Shown here piece after piece: positions 35,593-46,149 of a stretch of DNA of 64,000 nt. Numbering within the stretch: position 1 is the first letter of the stretch; the number at the start of each line of letters is the position of its first letter. Source of the stretch: Pyxidicoccus sp. MSG2 (GTDB taxonomy: Bacteria; Myxococcota; Myxococcia; Myxococcales; Myxococcaceae). The notes beneath the pieces were generated by a model. The model was not told where the DNA came from. It did not search any database and saw only the letters and a list, made by a program, of their open reading frames with translations. Position numbers and translations under genes: made by a program. The stretch spans positions 4,526,001 through 4,590,000 of the forward strand of contig NZ_JAPNKC010000001.1 in NCBI RefSeq assembly GCF_026626705.1. The letters run 5' to 3'.

Positions 35593-35805
35593 TCACTGCA
35601 CGCTGGTGCCGGGATAGGGGCGGGGCGTTCCCACGGGCTCGATGATGCGTGGGTCCCCGCCGGAGCCGGGGTTGTTGCCGGGACCGCCATCCGGTTGCAG
35701 TAACGGCGGAGCGCGGTGCGGGTGGTGCTCTTCGGTGCCGGCGCTGCGGTCGGGCGCGGTGGGCAGGGCTTCCGGTGGAATGTGCAGGACGTCCTTCTTG
35801 CTCAT
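35593..35805 (-). CDS. small hypothetical protein (70 aa)
   Basis: A 70-residue protein with an excellent ribosome site (GGAGG, six bases, ATG at 35805). It reads MSKKDVLHIPPEALPTAPDRS, then a His/Pro/Gly-rich stretch (EEHHPHRAPPLLQPDGGPGNNPGSGGDPR) and ends PRPYPGTSVQ. There is no signal peptide or membrane segment, and the composition suggests disorder. I do not recognise it. The strong Shine-Dalgarno and the convergent terminator at its end support it as a real gene. The long open frame continuing upstream is antisense to the next gene. Confidence 0.7.
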   Translation of the reverse strand: MSKKDVLHIPPEALPTAPDRSAGTEEHHPHRAPPLLQPDGGPGNNPGSGGDPRIIEPVGTPRPYPGTSVQ

Positions 35806-35907
35806 GGCAGCCTCCTGCCCCCCAAGCTGCGTGCCCTTTCGTCTCAGGGCACCTGTCGTACCGGGGCCTGCTTGAGTGGCCGCCCTCCCACCTGCCAGGG
35901 TCTGTCC

Positions 35908-36909
35908 ATGGCCCTTCGCCCCAGACGCTCCCTGACGCGGCTGTTCCTTGTCGCCACCCTCACCCTCGGCCCGGCGCTCGCGCTTGCCGCGCCACCCCGG
36001 GCGTCGTCCTCGAAGCCCAGGGCGCCCGCGCTCGTCCAGGTGAAGGGCACCCGCGTCTCCCTGGCGCCCCCCGAGGGCTTCACCGAGACCACGCGCTACA
36101 ACGGCTTCCGGCAGAAGGCGACGCTCGCCTCCATCCGGGTGAAGGACTACCCCCTCGGCTCCCCTGACGCCCTGGACCTGACCCTCAAGGGATTCAGCGC
36201 GGAGTCGCTCGCGGCCCAGGGTGCGAAGCTGCTGTCCCGCGAGGAGGTGAAGGTGGACGGCCATGCGGGGGTCCTCTTTCACGTCGCACTCTCCTCTGAT
36301 GGCGTGGACTTCCGCCGGTGCATCCTCGTGCTCGGAGCCACCTCCGCCACGCTGGTGGTCCACGCCACCTGGCGCGAACAGGACTCGAAGGCCCTGCGCA
36401 AACCCCTCGAGGCCGCCGTGCGCTCCACGCGCTGGAATCCCGACGCCGAACCCTCGCGCGGGCCCGACCTCTTCACGTTGAAGAAGACCCCCGGCCTGAA
36501 GGAGGCCCAGCGGATTCAGAGCGGCCTCGTATACACCCGCGATGGGAAGCCACTCGGGAATCCCCTGACGCAGCCCTTCCTCGCCATCATGCCCTCGATG
36601 AGCACGACGGGCCTGGGTGATGACATGTCTGCCCTTGCCCTCTCCCATCTGGAAGGCCTGTCGGGCGCAAAGGCGACCACCGTCGAGTCCAGCACCCCGC
36701 TGACGGTAGACGGCCTGAAGGGTCACGAGTTGGTGGCCCGCGCGAAGGACCCCGCCACCCAGCAGGACGTCACGCTGTACCTCGCGGTGCTCATGGACGA
36801 GTACCGCTACTTCCTCATCCAGGGCCAGTTGGGTGAAGCAGACCGCGCGGAGTACCTGGCGCACTTCAAGACGATCGTGCGCGGCTTCCAGCGCATCCCC
36901 ACGGACTGA
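35908..36909 (+). CDS. hypothetical secreted protein with two PsbP/DcrB-like halves
   Basis: A 333-residue protein with a signal peptide (LTRLFLVATLTLGPALALAAPP). Two related halves follow. Half one begins VKGTRVSLAPPEGFTETTRYNGFRQKATLASIRVKDYPLG and half two SGAKATTVESSTPLTVDGLKGHELVARAKDP with DVTLYLAVLMDEYRYFLIQGQLGEADRAEYLAHFKTIVRGFQ. The ending pattern (beta strand, then a helix before a FKTIVRGF motif) is seen in DcrB/PsbP-like domains of secreted proteins. The fold call is tentative and function unknown. ATG 35908 is the only start placing the signal at the N terminus. Confidence 0.75.
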   Translation: MALRPRRSLTRLFLVATLTLGPALALAAPPRASSSKPRAPALVQVKGTRVSLAPPEGFTETTRYNGFRQKATLASIRVKDYPLGSPDALDLTLKGFSAESLAAQGAKLLSREEVKVDGHAGVLFHVALSSDGVDFRRCILVLGATSATLVVHATWREQDSKALRKPLEAAVRSTRWNPDAEPSRGPDLFTLKKTPGLKEAQRIQSGLVYTRDGKPLGNPLTQPFLAIMPSMSTTGLGDDMSALALSHLEGLSGAKATTVESSTPLTVDGLKGHELVARAKDPATQQDVTLYLAVLMDEYRYFLIQGQLGEADRAEYLAHFKTIVRGFQRIPTD

Positions 36910-37131
36910 GAAACCGAGCCCCGCCGTCCGAGCGCCTGCTTGCACGTCTGCAACACGGTTGGACTTGTTTGTTCACGAAGGACAGACAACCCACCGTGCG
37001 CTCGTCGCCCCGCCCGCAACTCCGGGCGACGTGGAGGACGGGCGAGCAGGCACTGCGCGTCGGTGGCACCTTCGAGTGAAGACACGCTATCCAACAAGAG
37101 GGAACCGAAGCTTGAACTCGGGTGGGGCGAC

Positions 37132-38403
37132 ATGAGTGTGAAGCTGCTGCTGGCCGGTCGACGCGACGCGGACGGGAACCCCTTCTCGCCTCCCGAGGCG
37201 GGCAAGCCCTGGCTGCGGCGAGCCCTCGCCTGGTTCCACGAGCACGCGGAGGACTGGCTGGAGAGCGCCCGCATGGGCACCGGCCCCCACGGCGCGCCCC
37301 TGCTCCGGTTGCGCCTGCATCCGGCCGCCGGTGAGGTGTCCATCCTCGCGGCCAGCGGCGCCCGGGTGGTGATTTCCGCCGAGACGTCCGCGGTGGGCCC
37401 CGGCTACCACGTCTTCCTCTGCGACCTGGTGAAGCGCCTCGGCCAGGAGCTCGGTCTCACCTGGGCGGACGCGGACGAGGCGGCCGGCGTGGGCGATCCG
37501 ACGGGCTACTTCCACACGGGCGACGAGGGCCCGGTGGAGGTCTACATGCTGGCCTCGCTCCAGGAGTCGGTGGCCCAGGTGCTGCGCATGCGCCGTCAGG
37601 GAGAGTCCGGCTTCGGACTGTCCATGCGCTTCGGCCACACCTTCGAGCATCCCGGCGCGCTGCTCACCCCGCTGGGCCCCCGTGACGAGCGTTGGCTGCG
37701 CAACGTCTACGAGGACCCGCGCCGCGGCATGGACGTGTTCCCCTGGTGGAAGCCGGGCCTCCACGCGCGCACGCGCCTGAGCCGCGCCTTGTGCCGCCTG
37801 TGGACGGACGTGGTGTGGCGCCCGCCGCTGCTCGACGAGGAGCGCGCCCTCTTCCGCGACGTGGCCCGCCTGCTGGAGTCCGCCTGGCGCGAGGACCCGT
37901 CCCTGCCCTACCCCTGGCGCGAGTGGCAGGAGGTGCTCGGCTACCTGGGCATCGGCGGCACGCTGGCCGAGGAGGTCCGCCGCCGCGCGGCCGGTGTGAC
38001 GGGAGGTCCGCCCATGGGCTACCGGCGCGGCGCGGTGCAGGTGGCGCTGCCCGAGGGCTGGGAGATTCGCATCCCCGGCTCGCTCGCGGAGGCGCACCTC
38101 CAGGACGGCACGTGGGTGGCGAGGGACCACCGCCGCAGCGTGCGCTTCATGCCGCTGGAGGACGGCGCCGAGGAGAGCCTGGCCCCCACCAGCGCCGAGC
38201 GCCGCGCGCTGGAGCTGGAGCACCACGGCGAGCGGGTGAGTGGCCGGGCCTCCCTGCACGTGGTGCCGGGCGAGTGCCGGCTGACGGCCCTGTGCAGCTC
38301 CGGCAGGCGGCGGGCCCTGTGCGTGGTGAGCTTCGACGACCCGGAGGAGCAGGACTGGGCGCTGGGGACCTGGCGCTCACTGGACCACGCTGTCGCCGCC
38401 TGA
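37132..38403 (+). CDS. hypothetical protein
   Basis: A 423-residue cytosolic-looking protein, starting MSVKLLLAGRRDADGNPF at ATG 37132 (GGTGGGGCG upstream). It has no signal or membrane segment. Recognisable pieces include PGYHVFLCDLVKRLGQELGLTW, then a Trp/Arg-rich helical middle (RLWTDVVWRPPLLDEERALFRDVARLLESAWREDPSLPYPWREWQEVLGYLG), and a beta-rich C terminus (VQVALPEGWEIRIPGSLAEAHL, SVRFMPLE). I do not recognise the family; the size and conserved-looking Trp residues suggest an enzyme or a paralogue group in these bacteria. The upstream 222-base gap is AT-richer around 36950-36990. Confidence 0.78.
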   Translation: MSVKLLLAGRRDADGNPFSPPEAGKPWLRRALAWFHEHAEDWLESARMGTGPHGAPLLRLRLHPAAGEVSILAASGARVVISAETSAVGPGYHVFLCDLVKRLGQELGLTWADADEAAGVGDPTGYFHTGDEGPVEVYMLASLQESVAQVLRMRRQGESGFGLSMRFGHTFEHPGALLTPLGPRDERWLRNVYEDPRRGMDVFPWWKPGLHARTRLSRALCRLWTDVVWRPPLLDEERALFRDVARLLESAWREDPSLPYPWREWQEVLGYLGIGGTLAEEVRRRAAGVTGGPPMGYRRGAVQVALPEGWEIRIPGSLAEAHLQDGTWVARDHRRSVRFMPLEDGAEESLAPTSAERRALELEHHGERVSGRASLHVVPGECRLTALCSSGRRRALCVVSFDDPEEQDWALGTWRSLDHAVAA

Positions 38404-38472
38404 CGGTTGCCGGCCCGGAGGGGCACTCCCACATTCAGCGGGCAATTTCCTTCAGAGGAATCGAGAGCCCGT

Positions 38473-40596
<2,124 letters not shown>

Positions 40597-40607
40597 GCGG
40601 AGACACA

Positions 40608-40638
40608 GCGGCGCGTCCCTCGGTGAGGGGCGCGCCGC
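40608..40638 (+). terminator. terminator hairpin after glgX
   Basis: GCGGCGCG and CCCTC on the left pair with GAGGG and CGCGCCGC on the right (one T/G opposition), around a GGT loop, 12 bases after the glgX stop. Confidence 0.65.
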
Positions 40639-40684
40639 GTCGTGGTAGCGTTCCGCGCGGGTTGCCAGAGGGGGCACACGCGGC

Positions 40685-41323
40685 ATGTCGATGATTCAGT
40701 TCACCCGGAACTACACGGACCGCTCGAACGACTACGGCTTCCAGTTCGAGTTCTTCTGCGACAAGTGCGGCAACGGGCACATGTCGCCGTTCATCGCGAG
40801 CAAGGTGGGCGTGGCCACGGGGATTCTCCGCGCGGCGGGCTCGTTCTTCGGCGGGACGATTGGGCGCGCGGCGCACGCGGGCACGCACCTGAAGGACGCG
40901 CTGCGCGGCCAGGGCTGGGACGAGGCCTACGCGGAGGCGGTGGAGGAAGGGCGCAAGCACTTCAAGAACTGCACGCGGTGCGGGAAGTGGGTGTGTCCGA
41001 AGTCGTGCTGGAACGAGACGCGCAGCCTGTGTGAGGCGTGTGCGCCGGACCTCGCGGAGGAGGCGGCCTCCATCCAGGCGCACGTGGCGGTGGAGCAGGC
41101 GCGGGAGAAGGCGCGCAAGGTGGACCAGGTCGCGTCGCTCGACGTGACGGCGACGCGCGTGGCGGCCTGCCCGCACTGCAGTGCGAAGGTGGAGGGCGGG
41201 AAGTTCTGCCTCGAGTGCGGCAAGCCACTGGCGGTGCAGAAGGTGGGCTGCGGCAAGTGCGGTCAGGAGATTCCCGAGCGCGCGAAGTTCTGCCCGGAGT
41301 GCGGCACGCCCCGGAGCGGGTGA
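40685..41323 (+). CDS. zinc-ribbon protein
   Basis: A 212-residue protein with many CxxC pairs. Near the N terminus is CDKCGNGH; then CTRCGKWVCPKSCWNETRSLCEAC around residues 98-120. Two C-terminal zinc ribbons follow (CPHCSAKVEGGKFCLECG and CGKCGQEIPERAKFCPECG), like double zinc ribbon (DZR) domains. The region between residues 40 and 90 contains an alanine- and glycine-rich helix (GVATGILRAAGSFFGGTIGRAAHAG). No signal peptide. Likely binds nucleic acid or partner proteins; specific role unknown. Confidence 0.85.
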   Translation: MSMIQFTRNYTDRSNDYGFQFEFFCDKCGNGHMSPFIASKVGVATGILRAAGSFFGGTIGRAAHAGTHLKDALRGQGWDEAYAEAVEEGRKHFKNCTRCGKWVCPKSCWNETRSLCEACAPDLAEEAASIQAHVAVEQAREKARKVDQVASLDVTATRVAACPHCSAKVEGGKFCLECGKPLAVQKVGCGKCGQEIPERAKFCPECGTPRSG

Positions 41324-41389
41324 GCGGCCCGGGGCTCGCGTGGGTTCTTCGCCATGCGGGCCCTCGTCCTGCGTAGGCTTGCGGCCACC

Positions 41390-42040
41390 ATGTCCCGGGA
41401 CGCGCAGGAAGAGGGAGTGCGGCAGGTGTACGGGGAGATTGCGCCGGCCTACGAGGCGCTGTTCCCCGTGCTGCACCGGTACGAGGACCGGGTGGAGCGC
41501 TTCCTCGCGGACGCGGTGAAGCCCGGGTGCCGGGTGCTCGACGTGGGCTGCGGGCCCGGGCTGCACACGCGGGGACTGGACGCCTCCGTGGACGTGGTGG
41601 GCACGGACCTGTCACCGGAGATGTTGGACCTGGCGCGGCGTGCACGGCCCGAAGGCGCGTGGCACCTGCACAGCTATCACCAGCCCTTCCCTGCCGAGTG
41701 GGGCCGCTTCCACGTCGCGCTGGCCATTGGCTGCCTGGACTTCTGCGAGGACCTGCCGCGCGTACTGGGCCACCTCGCCGCGGCGCTGGAGCCGGGAGGG
41801 CGGATGCTCTTCACGGTGCTGGAGCGGCGGCCCGGGCTCGCGGGACACGAAGCGTCCACGCGTGAGGTCCAGACGGCGGGCCCCTCCGTGGCGCTGCACC
41901 TGTACTCGTTCGAGGAGACGGCTCGAGCGATGACGGGCGCGGGGCTGCTGCCCCGGGTGTACGCGCACGCGCCCGGCTGGGTCCACCTCACCGAGCAGCG
42001 GACGATGTGGTTCGGCTGGTGGGACGTGGAGCGGCGGTAG
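41390..42040 (+). CDS. class I SAM-dependent methyltransferase
   Basis: A 216-residue methyltransferase. Motif I is RVLDVGCGPGLHTRGL, motif II region VVGTDLSPEMLDLARR, motif IV VALAIGCLDFCEDLPRVLGHLAAALEPGGRMLFTVLE. The N terminus (YGEIAPAYEALFPVLHRYEDRVERFLADAV) fits ubiquinone/small-molecule methyltransferases. I start at ATG 41390; an in-frame ATG at 41354 is possible. Substrate unknown. Converges with the Cys-rich protein gene, 25 bases away. Confidence 0.9.
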   Translation: MSRDAQEEGVRQVYGEIAPAYEALFPVLHRYEDRVERFLADAVKPGCRVLDVGCGPGLHTRGLDASVDVVGTDLSPEMLDLARRARPEGAWHLHSYHQPFPAEWGRFHVALAIGCLDFCEDLPRVLGHLAAALEPGGRMLFTVLERRPGLAGHEASTREVQTAGPSVALHLYSFEETARAMTGAGLLPRVYAHAPGWVHLTEQRTMWFGWWDVERR

Positions 42041-42065
42041 GTAGACACCTCCGTCCCGCCTCACC

Positions 42066-43253
42066 TCACGGAGCCGGCCTCACCGCGGAGGGACGGGGAC
42101 GCGGAGGCGCGGGGACACTGCTCGTGAAGTCCGGCAGGCACCCCCACGTCTGGAGGTCTTCCGTCACCGTCGTGCAGAGCCAGCCCTGGGGGCAGGTGCT
42201 CAGGTCCTGGGGGTCGCACTTCGCATAACACGCGCTTCCCGTGGGCCCGCCCATCCCGCACACCTGCGCTCCGGAGCAACTGTCCGTCTTCCAGGAATCA
42301 CAGGCCGCCGCGCAGAACCGGCCCGCGTGTCCGACACGCCCCCGGACGATACAGTTCTCTCCCTGCGCACAGGGCTTCTCGTCGGAGCACTCGTCCACGA
42401 CGAGGTTCAGGCACTGGTGGACGCCGCCGTTGAGCGCAGCGCATTGCTTGCCCGTGGGGCATCCTTGTCCCCGGCAATCCGAAACGCAGGCCGCGCCACT
42501 GGGGCTTTCCTCGCAGCTGTATCCCTCCGGGCACGCCTCCGGCTCCCCTGGAGTGCAGGGCGGTCCACAGCGGTGGTTGATGCAGAGCAGCCCCTCCCCG
42601 CACGCCTCCTCGCGAGTCGCGGGCCACCGGCTGCAGGACTCCCCCGCGAGGCGGACTCCCGCCAGCAGGCACCGGCGAATCACGGGCCCCGGAGCACCTC
42701 CCGCGGCGACACGACAGACAGAGCCGGGGAAGCAACCTGAATCATTCTCGCACTCGCTGGCGGCGCACTCGAAGGTGCCCTTGCCAAAATTGATGATGCA
42801 CCCCTGCCCCGCGGGGCATTCACTGTCCGTCGTGCACTCGCCACAGCGGAAGGTGCCTCCGTCGGAGGAGCAGTTCATCAGGTTGGCGGGGCGCGGCCCC
42901 TTGTGCCCATCCAGCAGCGTGGCGAGTTCCTCGGACGCGCCTTCGCGCTCGCCAAGGAGGGTATTGGAAGAAGTCCGCACCCCCTCCGCCCGCGAGGAGG
43001 CGTAGCGCACGTCCGTGCCGACGTGGGACTGCGTGAAGCCGGAGCCGTTGACGGCGGCCTGGTAGCCCACCCTGGAGACGGTGGCGGGTGGTGTCTCCTG
43101 GGAGGGTGTCTCCGCCGTGGCGCCGGGGGGACAGACCTCGGGCTCACGCGAACCGAACCAGTGGGTGGCCAGGAACCATGACAGGGCCGTGACCGCGGCG
43201 AAGACGACGACCGGCGCGGCGAAAGCCCTGAGGAGACGGATGGCCACTTGCAT
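42066..43253 (-). CDS. Cys-rich membrane-anchored extracellular protein
   Basis: A 395-residue protein with one N-terminal membrane helix (APVVVFAAVTALSWFLATHWF) and a long Cys-rich outer part. From about residue 125 it has repeats of myxobacterial type: CGECTTDSECPAGQGC, CENDSGCFPGSVC, CGEGLLCINHRCGPPCTPGEPEACPEGYSC, CSDEKPCAQGENC, CSGAQVCGM. These resemble modules in secreted myxobacterial proteins, probably disulphide-bonded. I start at ATG 43253; the open frame to 43340 overlaps another gene. It follows the 54-residue Cys-rich peptide gene by 23 bases on the same strand, so the two likely form an operon. Confidence 0.82.
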   Translation of the reverse strand: MQVAIRLLRAFAAPVVVFAAVTALSWFLATHWFGSREPEVCPPGATAETPSQETPPATVSRVGYQAAVNGSGFTQSHVGTDVRYASSRAEGVRTSSNTLLGEREGASEELATLLDGHKGPRPANLMNCSSDGGTFRCGECTTDSECPAGQGCIINFGKGTFECAASECENDSGCFPGSVCRVAAGGAPGPVIRRCLLAGVRLAGESCSRWPATREEACGEGLLCINHRCGPPCTPGEPEACPEGYSCEESPSGAACVSDCRGQGCPTGKQCAALNGGVHQCLNLVVDECSDEKPCAQGENCIVRGRVGHAGRFCAAACDSWKTDSCSGAQVCGMGGPTGSACYAKCDPQDLSTCPQGWLCTTVTEDLQTWGCLPDFTSSVPAPPRPRPSAVRPAP

Positions 43254-43276
43254 GACGCGCGCTCGGTACAGCGGCG

Positions 43277-43441
43277 TTAGCAGGACCAGCAGCAGTAGCC
43301 GGTGCTGCCATTCGGCAGGCACGTACAGGGGCCGCAGCACGCCGCTTCACGTATCTGCGCGTATGCGGTGCCCGCGCCCAGCGCGGCGGCAGTCCCAACA
43401 ATCAGCACCCAACGACGCAGTTGAGTCTTGAGCGTTGCCAT
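43277..43441 (-). CDS. 54-residue secreted Cys-rich peptide
   Basis: A short gene reading ATG at 43441 to TAA at 43277. It has a GGGG ribosome site eight bases upstream. The translation starts MATLKTQLRRWVLIVGTAA, a Sec signal ending GTAYA, leaving a mature peptide of about 26 residues that contains seven cysteines in two similar blocks, CCGPCTC and CCWSC, separated by LPNGSTGY. It is not homologous to anything I recognise. The cysteine pattern suggests a small disulphide-bonded or metal-binding exported peptide. It is followed 23 bases later by the gene of a Cys-rich anchored protein, so a functional pair is possible. Stop codon, signal and ribosome site together support a real gene. Confidence 0.68.
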   Translation of the reverse strand: MATLKTQLRRWVLIVGTAAALGAGTAYAQIREAACCGPCTCLPNGSTGYCCWSC

Positions 43442-43949
43442 CTGTTCATCCCCACTTGCGGCACAGCCTTTGAAGGAACTTCAGATCACGAACTTTCGAC
43501 CATCCACGAATCCCCGTCAATACCAGCAATTCAGGAAATAGACTTGGGAGGTCGTTCGACTCAAAGCCCCTCAGCATGACCTATGAGGTAACACGTCAGG
43601 TCGGTGCGGGTAAATCCCTCCCGAGAGGTATGCCGCATCCTGTGCAAGGCCCGGAATTCCAGCAACGCACGCGAGGGAAGGGGGAAGGTGCTCGCGCCGA
43701 CAAAGGGCGGGGCTCCGGAGCACAGGGTCTCCGTGCAATGACTTGTCATCCCGAGCCCCCTTCGGCGTAAGCAACGCAGTCTGGCGGAGGCTTTCGCAAT
43801 CGCCCCCAGGGGCAACCGCTGGCAAGGCTTCGCGAGCGTTGGCGCCTCAAAGCCTGACGTCGAGCCTCCTCGAAGGAATGCTCCTTTCGTGCGCGCACCA
43901 TGATGACTCCGTGAAGATGCGCCCGCGCCTCGCTCGCTAGCTTGGCGCC
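43442..43949. other. 508-base intergenic region without a clear gene
   Basis: It separates the divergent Cys-rich peptide gene and the first MuiA-like gene. The half next to the peptide gene is AT-richer than the surroundings; reading towards that gene there is TTGACG then GAAAGT 17 bases later, a possible promoter. Short open frames on both strands have poor codon use and no ribosome site. Confidence 0.5.
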
Positions 43950-46139
43950 ATGCTCCTCCTCGGCCTCGCGAGCCTTCTCCACGCCACCACCGAAGCGCCC
44001 ATCAGCGCCGTCACCGTCTACAGCGACAGGGCCCGCGTGGTGCGGACCGCCACCCTCACCGTCTCCGGCACCCAGCGGGTGGAGCTGCCCCGGCTGCCGG
44101 ACTTCGTGGACCCCGACTCCATCCGTGTCGAGGCCCAGGGCGCCGAGGTCTCCTCGGTGGACGTGCGCCCCGCCAGCGCCCCGCCCTTCCCGCAGCAGGA
44201 GGCGCGCAAGCTGCTGGACACGCTGGACACGCTGGATGACGACCTCGCCCGCGCCGAGGCCGAGCGTGCGGCCGTGGGGCTCCAGCTCGAAGCGCTTCGC
44301 CAGGTGCAGCCGAAGGTCAACCCGTACGCCATGAACCCCGCCACCGGCGAGCGGCCGCCTTCCTCGGCCGCGACGTGGAGCGCGTCCGCCGGCTTCCTCG
44401 TCGACACCGCCGCGAAGCTGGAGGCGCGCATGCTCGAACTGGAGGACCGGGCCCTCGCGCTGAAGGACCAGCGCACGAAGCGCCTCGAGGAGGCGGGCCA
44501 GCTCGGCACGTGGCCAAAGAAGCCGGGCATCGAGGTGGCCGTCACCCTTTCCGGCACGGGGCTCACCAGGGTGCAGCTCTCGTATCTCGTCCCCGAGCGC
44601 GTCCGCTGGTACCCGCGCTACGAGCTCCAGCTCCAGCCGGAGAAGCAGCGCGTGCAGGTGGCCTTCTCCGGCCGCGTCAGCCAGGACACGGGTGAGAACT
44701 GGGAGGGCGCGAAGCTCACGCTCAGCACCGCCCTGCCCTCCACCGCCACGTCGCTGCCCCGGTTCGCCACGTGGAAGCTCGGCACCCTCGAGCGCTTCAT
44801 CCCCGAGCCGCGAAGACAGGAAGAGCGCGCCAGCGCGCCCCCGCCCCTGCCCCCGAGCACACCGGAGCCGGACCTGGTGCTCTCGCTGCGCCAGCAGCTC
44901 CTCACCCGCGCGGGCAAGCCCTTCCCTTCCGAGGCCGAGGAGACGGTGTCCTCCGGGCCGTCCGCCTCCACTGCGGCGCAGTCCTCCACTTCCTCCCAGG
45001 CGTCGGCGCCACAGCCCTCCCGGAGCGTGGGCCGCGTCTTCCCCGGCACACGCGGTGGCACCATCCTGGGCACCGTCATCGACGCCCAGGACCGGAGGCC
45101 CGTCCCCGACCTCGTCGTGACCGCGACCGCCGTCAGCCTGGGGGGAGAGGAGACCGTGGTGACGGACGCGCAGGGCAACTACCGCATCCCCTTCCTGCCT
45201 CCCGGCGTCTACACCCTCCGGTTCGAGAAGGAGCAGTACCGGCCCTACGCCCGCTCCGACATCCAGCTCCGGGGCGAGAACACCCTTCGGGTGAATGTGG
45301 AGCTGCTCCCGGAGAGCCTGGGCGAGGTCGTCGAAATCATGGGCGCTCCTCCCACCGTCGACGTGGGGAGCACCAACACGGGGGTGGGCTTCTCTCTCGG
45401 CGGTCCGCCCTCCCCGAGCACCTACCGGCCCGAGCCCGTCGTGGACTCCTACGTGGGCCTCGCGCCGCCGCCCGGCTGGCAGCCTCCGCAACTGTCGGAG
45501 GACCTGCCCGCCTCGCTCGCCGGCGGCTACGACCTGGCCTTCACCGCGCCGCGTCCGGAGACGGTGCGCAGCGGCCAGGGCGAGCGCGTCGTCCCCCTGC
45601 TCATCGAGTCCTGGCCCGTGCAGGTCGAGCGTCATGTCTTCCCCGCCCTCGCGGCGGACGCCTTCCTCGTCGCCCAGCTCAAGAGCCCGTCGCGCACCGT
45701 GCTGCCGGGCGGTGACGCCTCCCTCTTCGTCGGAGCCGACCCGGCCGGCACCGCGGCGCTGAAGCTCGTCGTCCCCGGTGAGTCCTTCACCCTGCCGCTC
45801 GGCGTCGACCCCGCCGTGCGCACCGCCCGCAACGTGCGCCTGGTGCAGGCCAGTGAGGGCTTCATCTCCAAGGACGACCTCAACACGTATGAAGTCACGC
45901 TGGAGGTGCCCAATCCCTATCCGTTCCCCATGCAGGTGCGCGTGGTGGACCAGTGGCCCCTCAGCAATGACGGCAAGGTGGAGGTGAAGCTGGTGCGCAC
46001 CTCGCCCGCCGCCCGCCAGGACGGGAAGAAGGGCGAGCTGCAGTGGGACCTGGTGGTGCCGCCCTCCAGCAAGAGCACCGTGTCCTTCGAATACACCCTG
46101 CGCCGCCCGCAGCACTGGCGCCTGACCCAGAGCCCGTGA
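43950..46139 (+). CDS. MuiA/DUF4139 family protein with inserted carboxypeptidase-regulatory and TonB-plug-like segment
   Basis: A 729-residue exported protein. Residues 1-100 match the DUF4140 N-terminal part (ISAVTVYSDRARVVRTATLTVSGTQRVELPRLPDFVDPDSIRV). A coiled helix pair follows, then DUF4139 (VQLSYLVPERVRWYPRYELQLQPEKQRVQVAFSGRVSQDTGENWEGAKLTLSTA), which resumes near residue 510 and ends with VVPPSSKSTVSFEYTLRRP. Between them, about residues 365-480, lies a foreign-looking block. It is a carboxypeptidase-regulatory beta sandwich (GGTILGTVIDAQDRRPVPDLVVTATA, NYRIPFLPPGVYTLRFEKEQYRPY), then GEVVEIMGAPPTVDVGSTNTG. That last part resembles the start of an Oar-type TonB receptor plug. Function of MuiA proteins is poorly known. 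The block is an unusual insertion. The next gene encodes a plain paralogue. Confidence 0.88.
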   Translation: MLLLGLASLLHATTEAPISAVTVYSDRARVVRTATLTVSGTQRVELPRLPDFVDPDSIRVEAQGAEVSSVDVRPASAPPFPQQEARKLLDTLDTLDDDLARAEAERAAVGLQLEALRQVQPKVNPYAMNPATGERPPSSAATWSASAGFLVDTAAKLEARMLELEDRALALKDQRTKRLEEAGQLGTWPKKPGIEVAVTLSGTGLTRVQLSYLVPERVRWYPRYELQLQPEKQRVQVAFSGRVSQDTGENWEGAKLTLSTALPSTATSLPRFATWKLGTLERFIPEPRRQEERASAPPPLPPSTPEPDLVLSLRQQLLTRAGKPFPSEAEETVSSGPSASTAAQSSTSSQASAPQPSRSVGRVFPGTRGGTILGTVIDAQDRRPVPDLVVTATAVSLGGEETVVTDAQGNYRIPFLPPGVYTLRFEKEQYRPYARSDIQLRGENTLRVNVELLPESLGEVVEIMGAPPTVDVGSTNTGVGFSLGGPPSPSTYRPEPVVDSYVGLAPPPGWQPPQLSEDLPASLAGGYDLAFTAPRPETVRSGQGERVVPLLIESWPVQVERHVFPALAADAFLVAQLKSPSRTVLPGGDASLFVGADPAGTAALKLVVPGESFTLPLGVDPAVRTARNVRLVQASEGFISKDDLNTYEVTLEVPNPYPFPMQVRVVDQWPLSNDGKVEVKLVRTSPAARQDGKKGELQWDLVVPPSSKSTVSFEYTLRRPQHWRLTQSP

Positions 46140-46149
46140 GGAACCTCCC

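Noticed and set aside
43254..43340. Longer N terminus for the Cys-rich anchored protein starting at 43340
   Set aside because: The extension overlaps the 54-residue peptide gene in another frame; starting at 43253 places the membrane helix near the N terminus.
43576..43770. 64-codon frame in the intergenic region before the MuiA-like gene
   Set aside because: Poor codon use, no ribosome site, no signal or domain.
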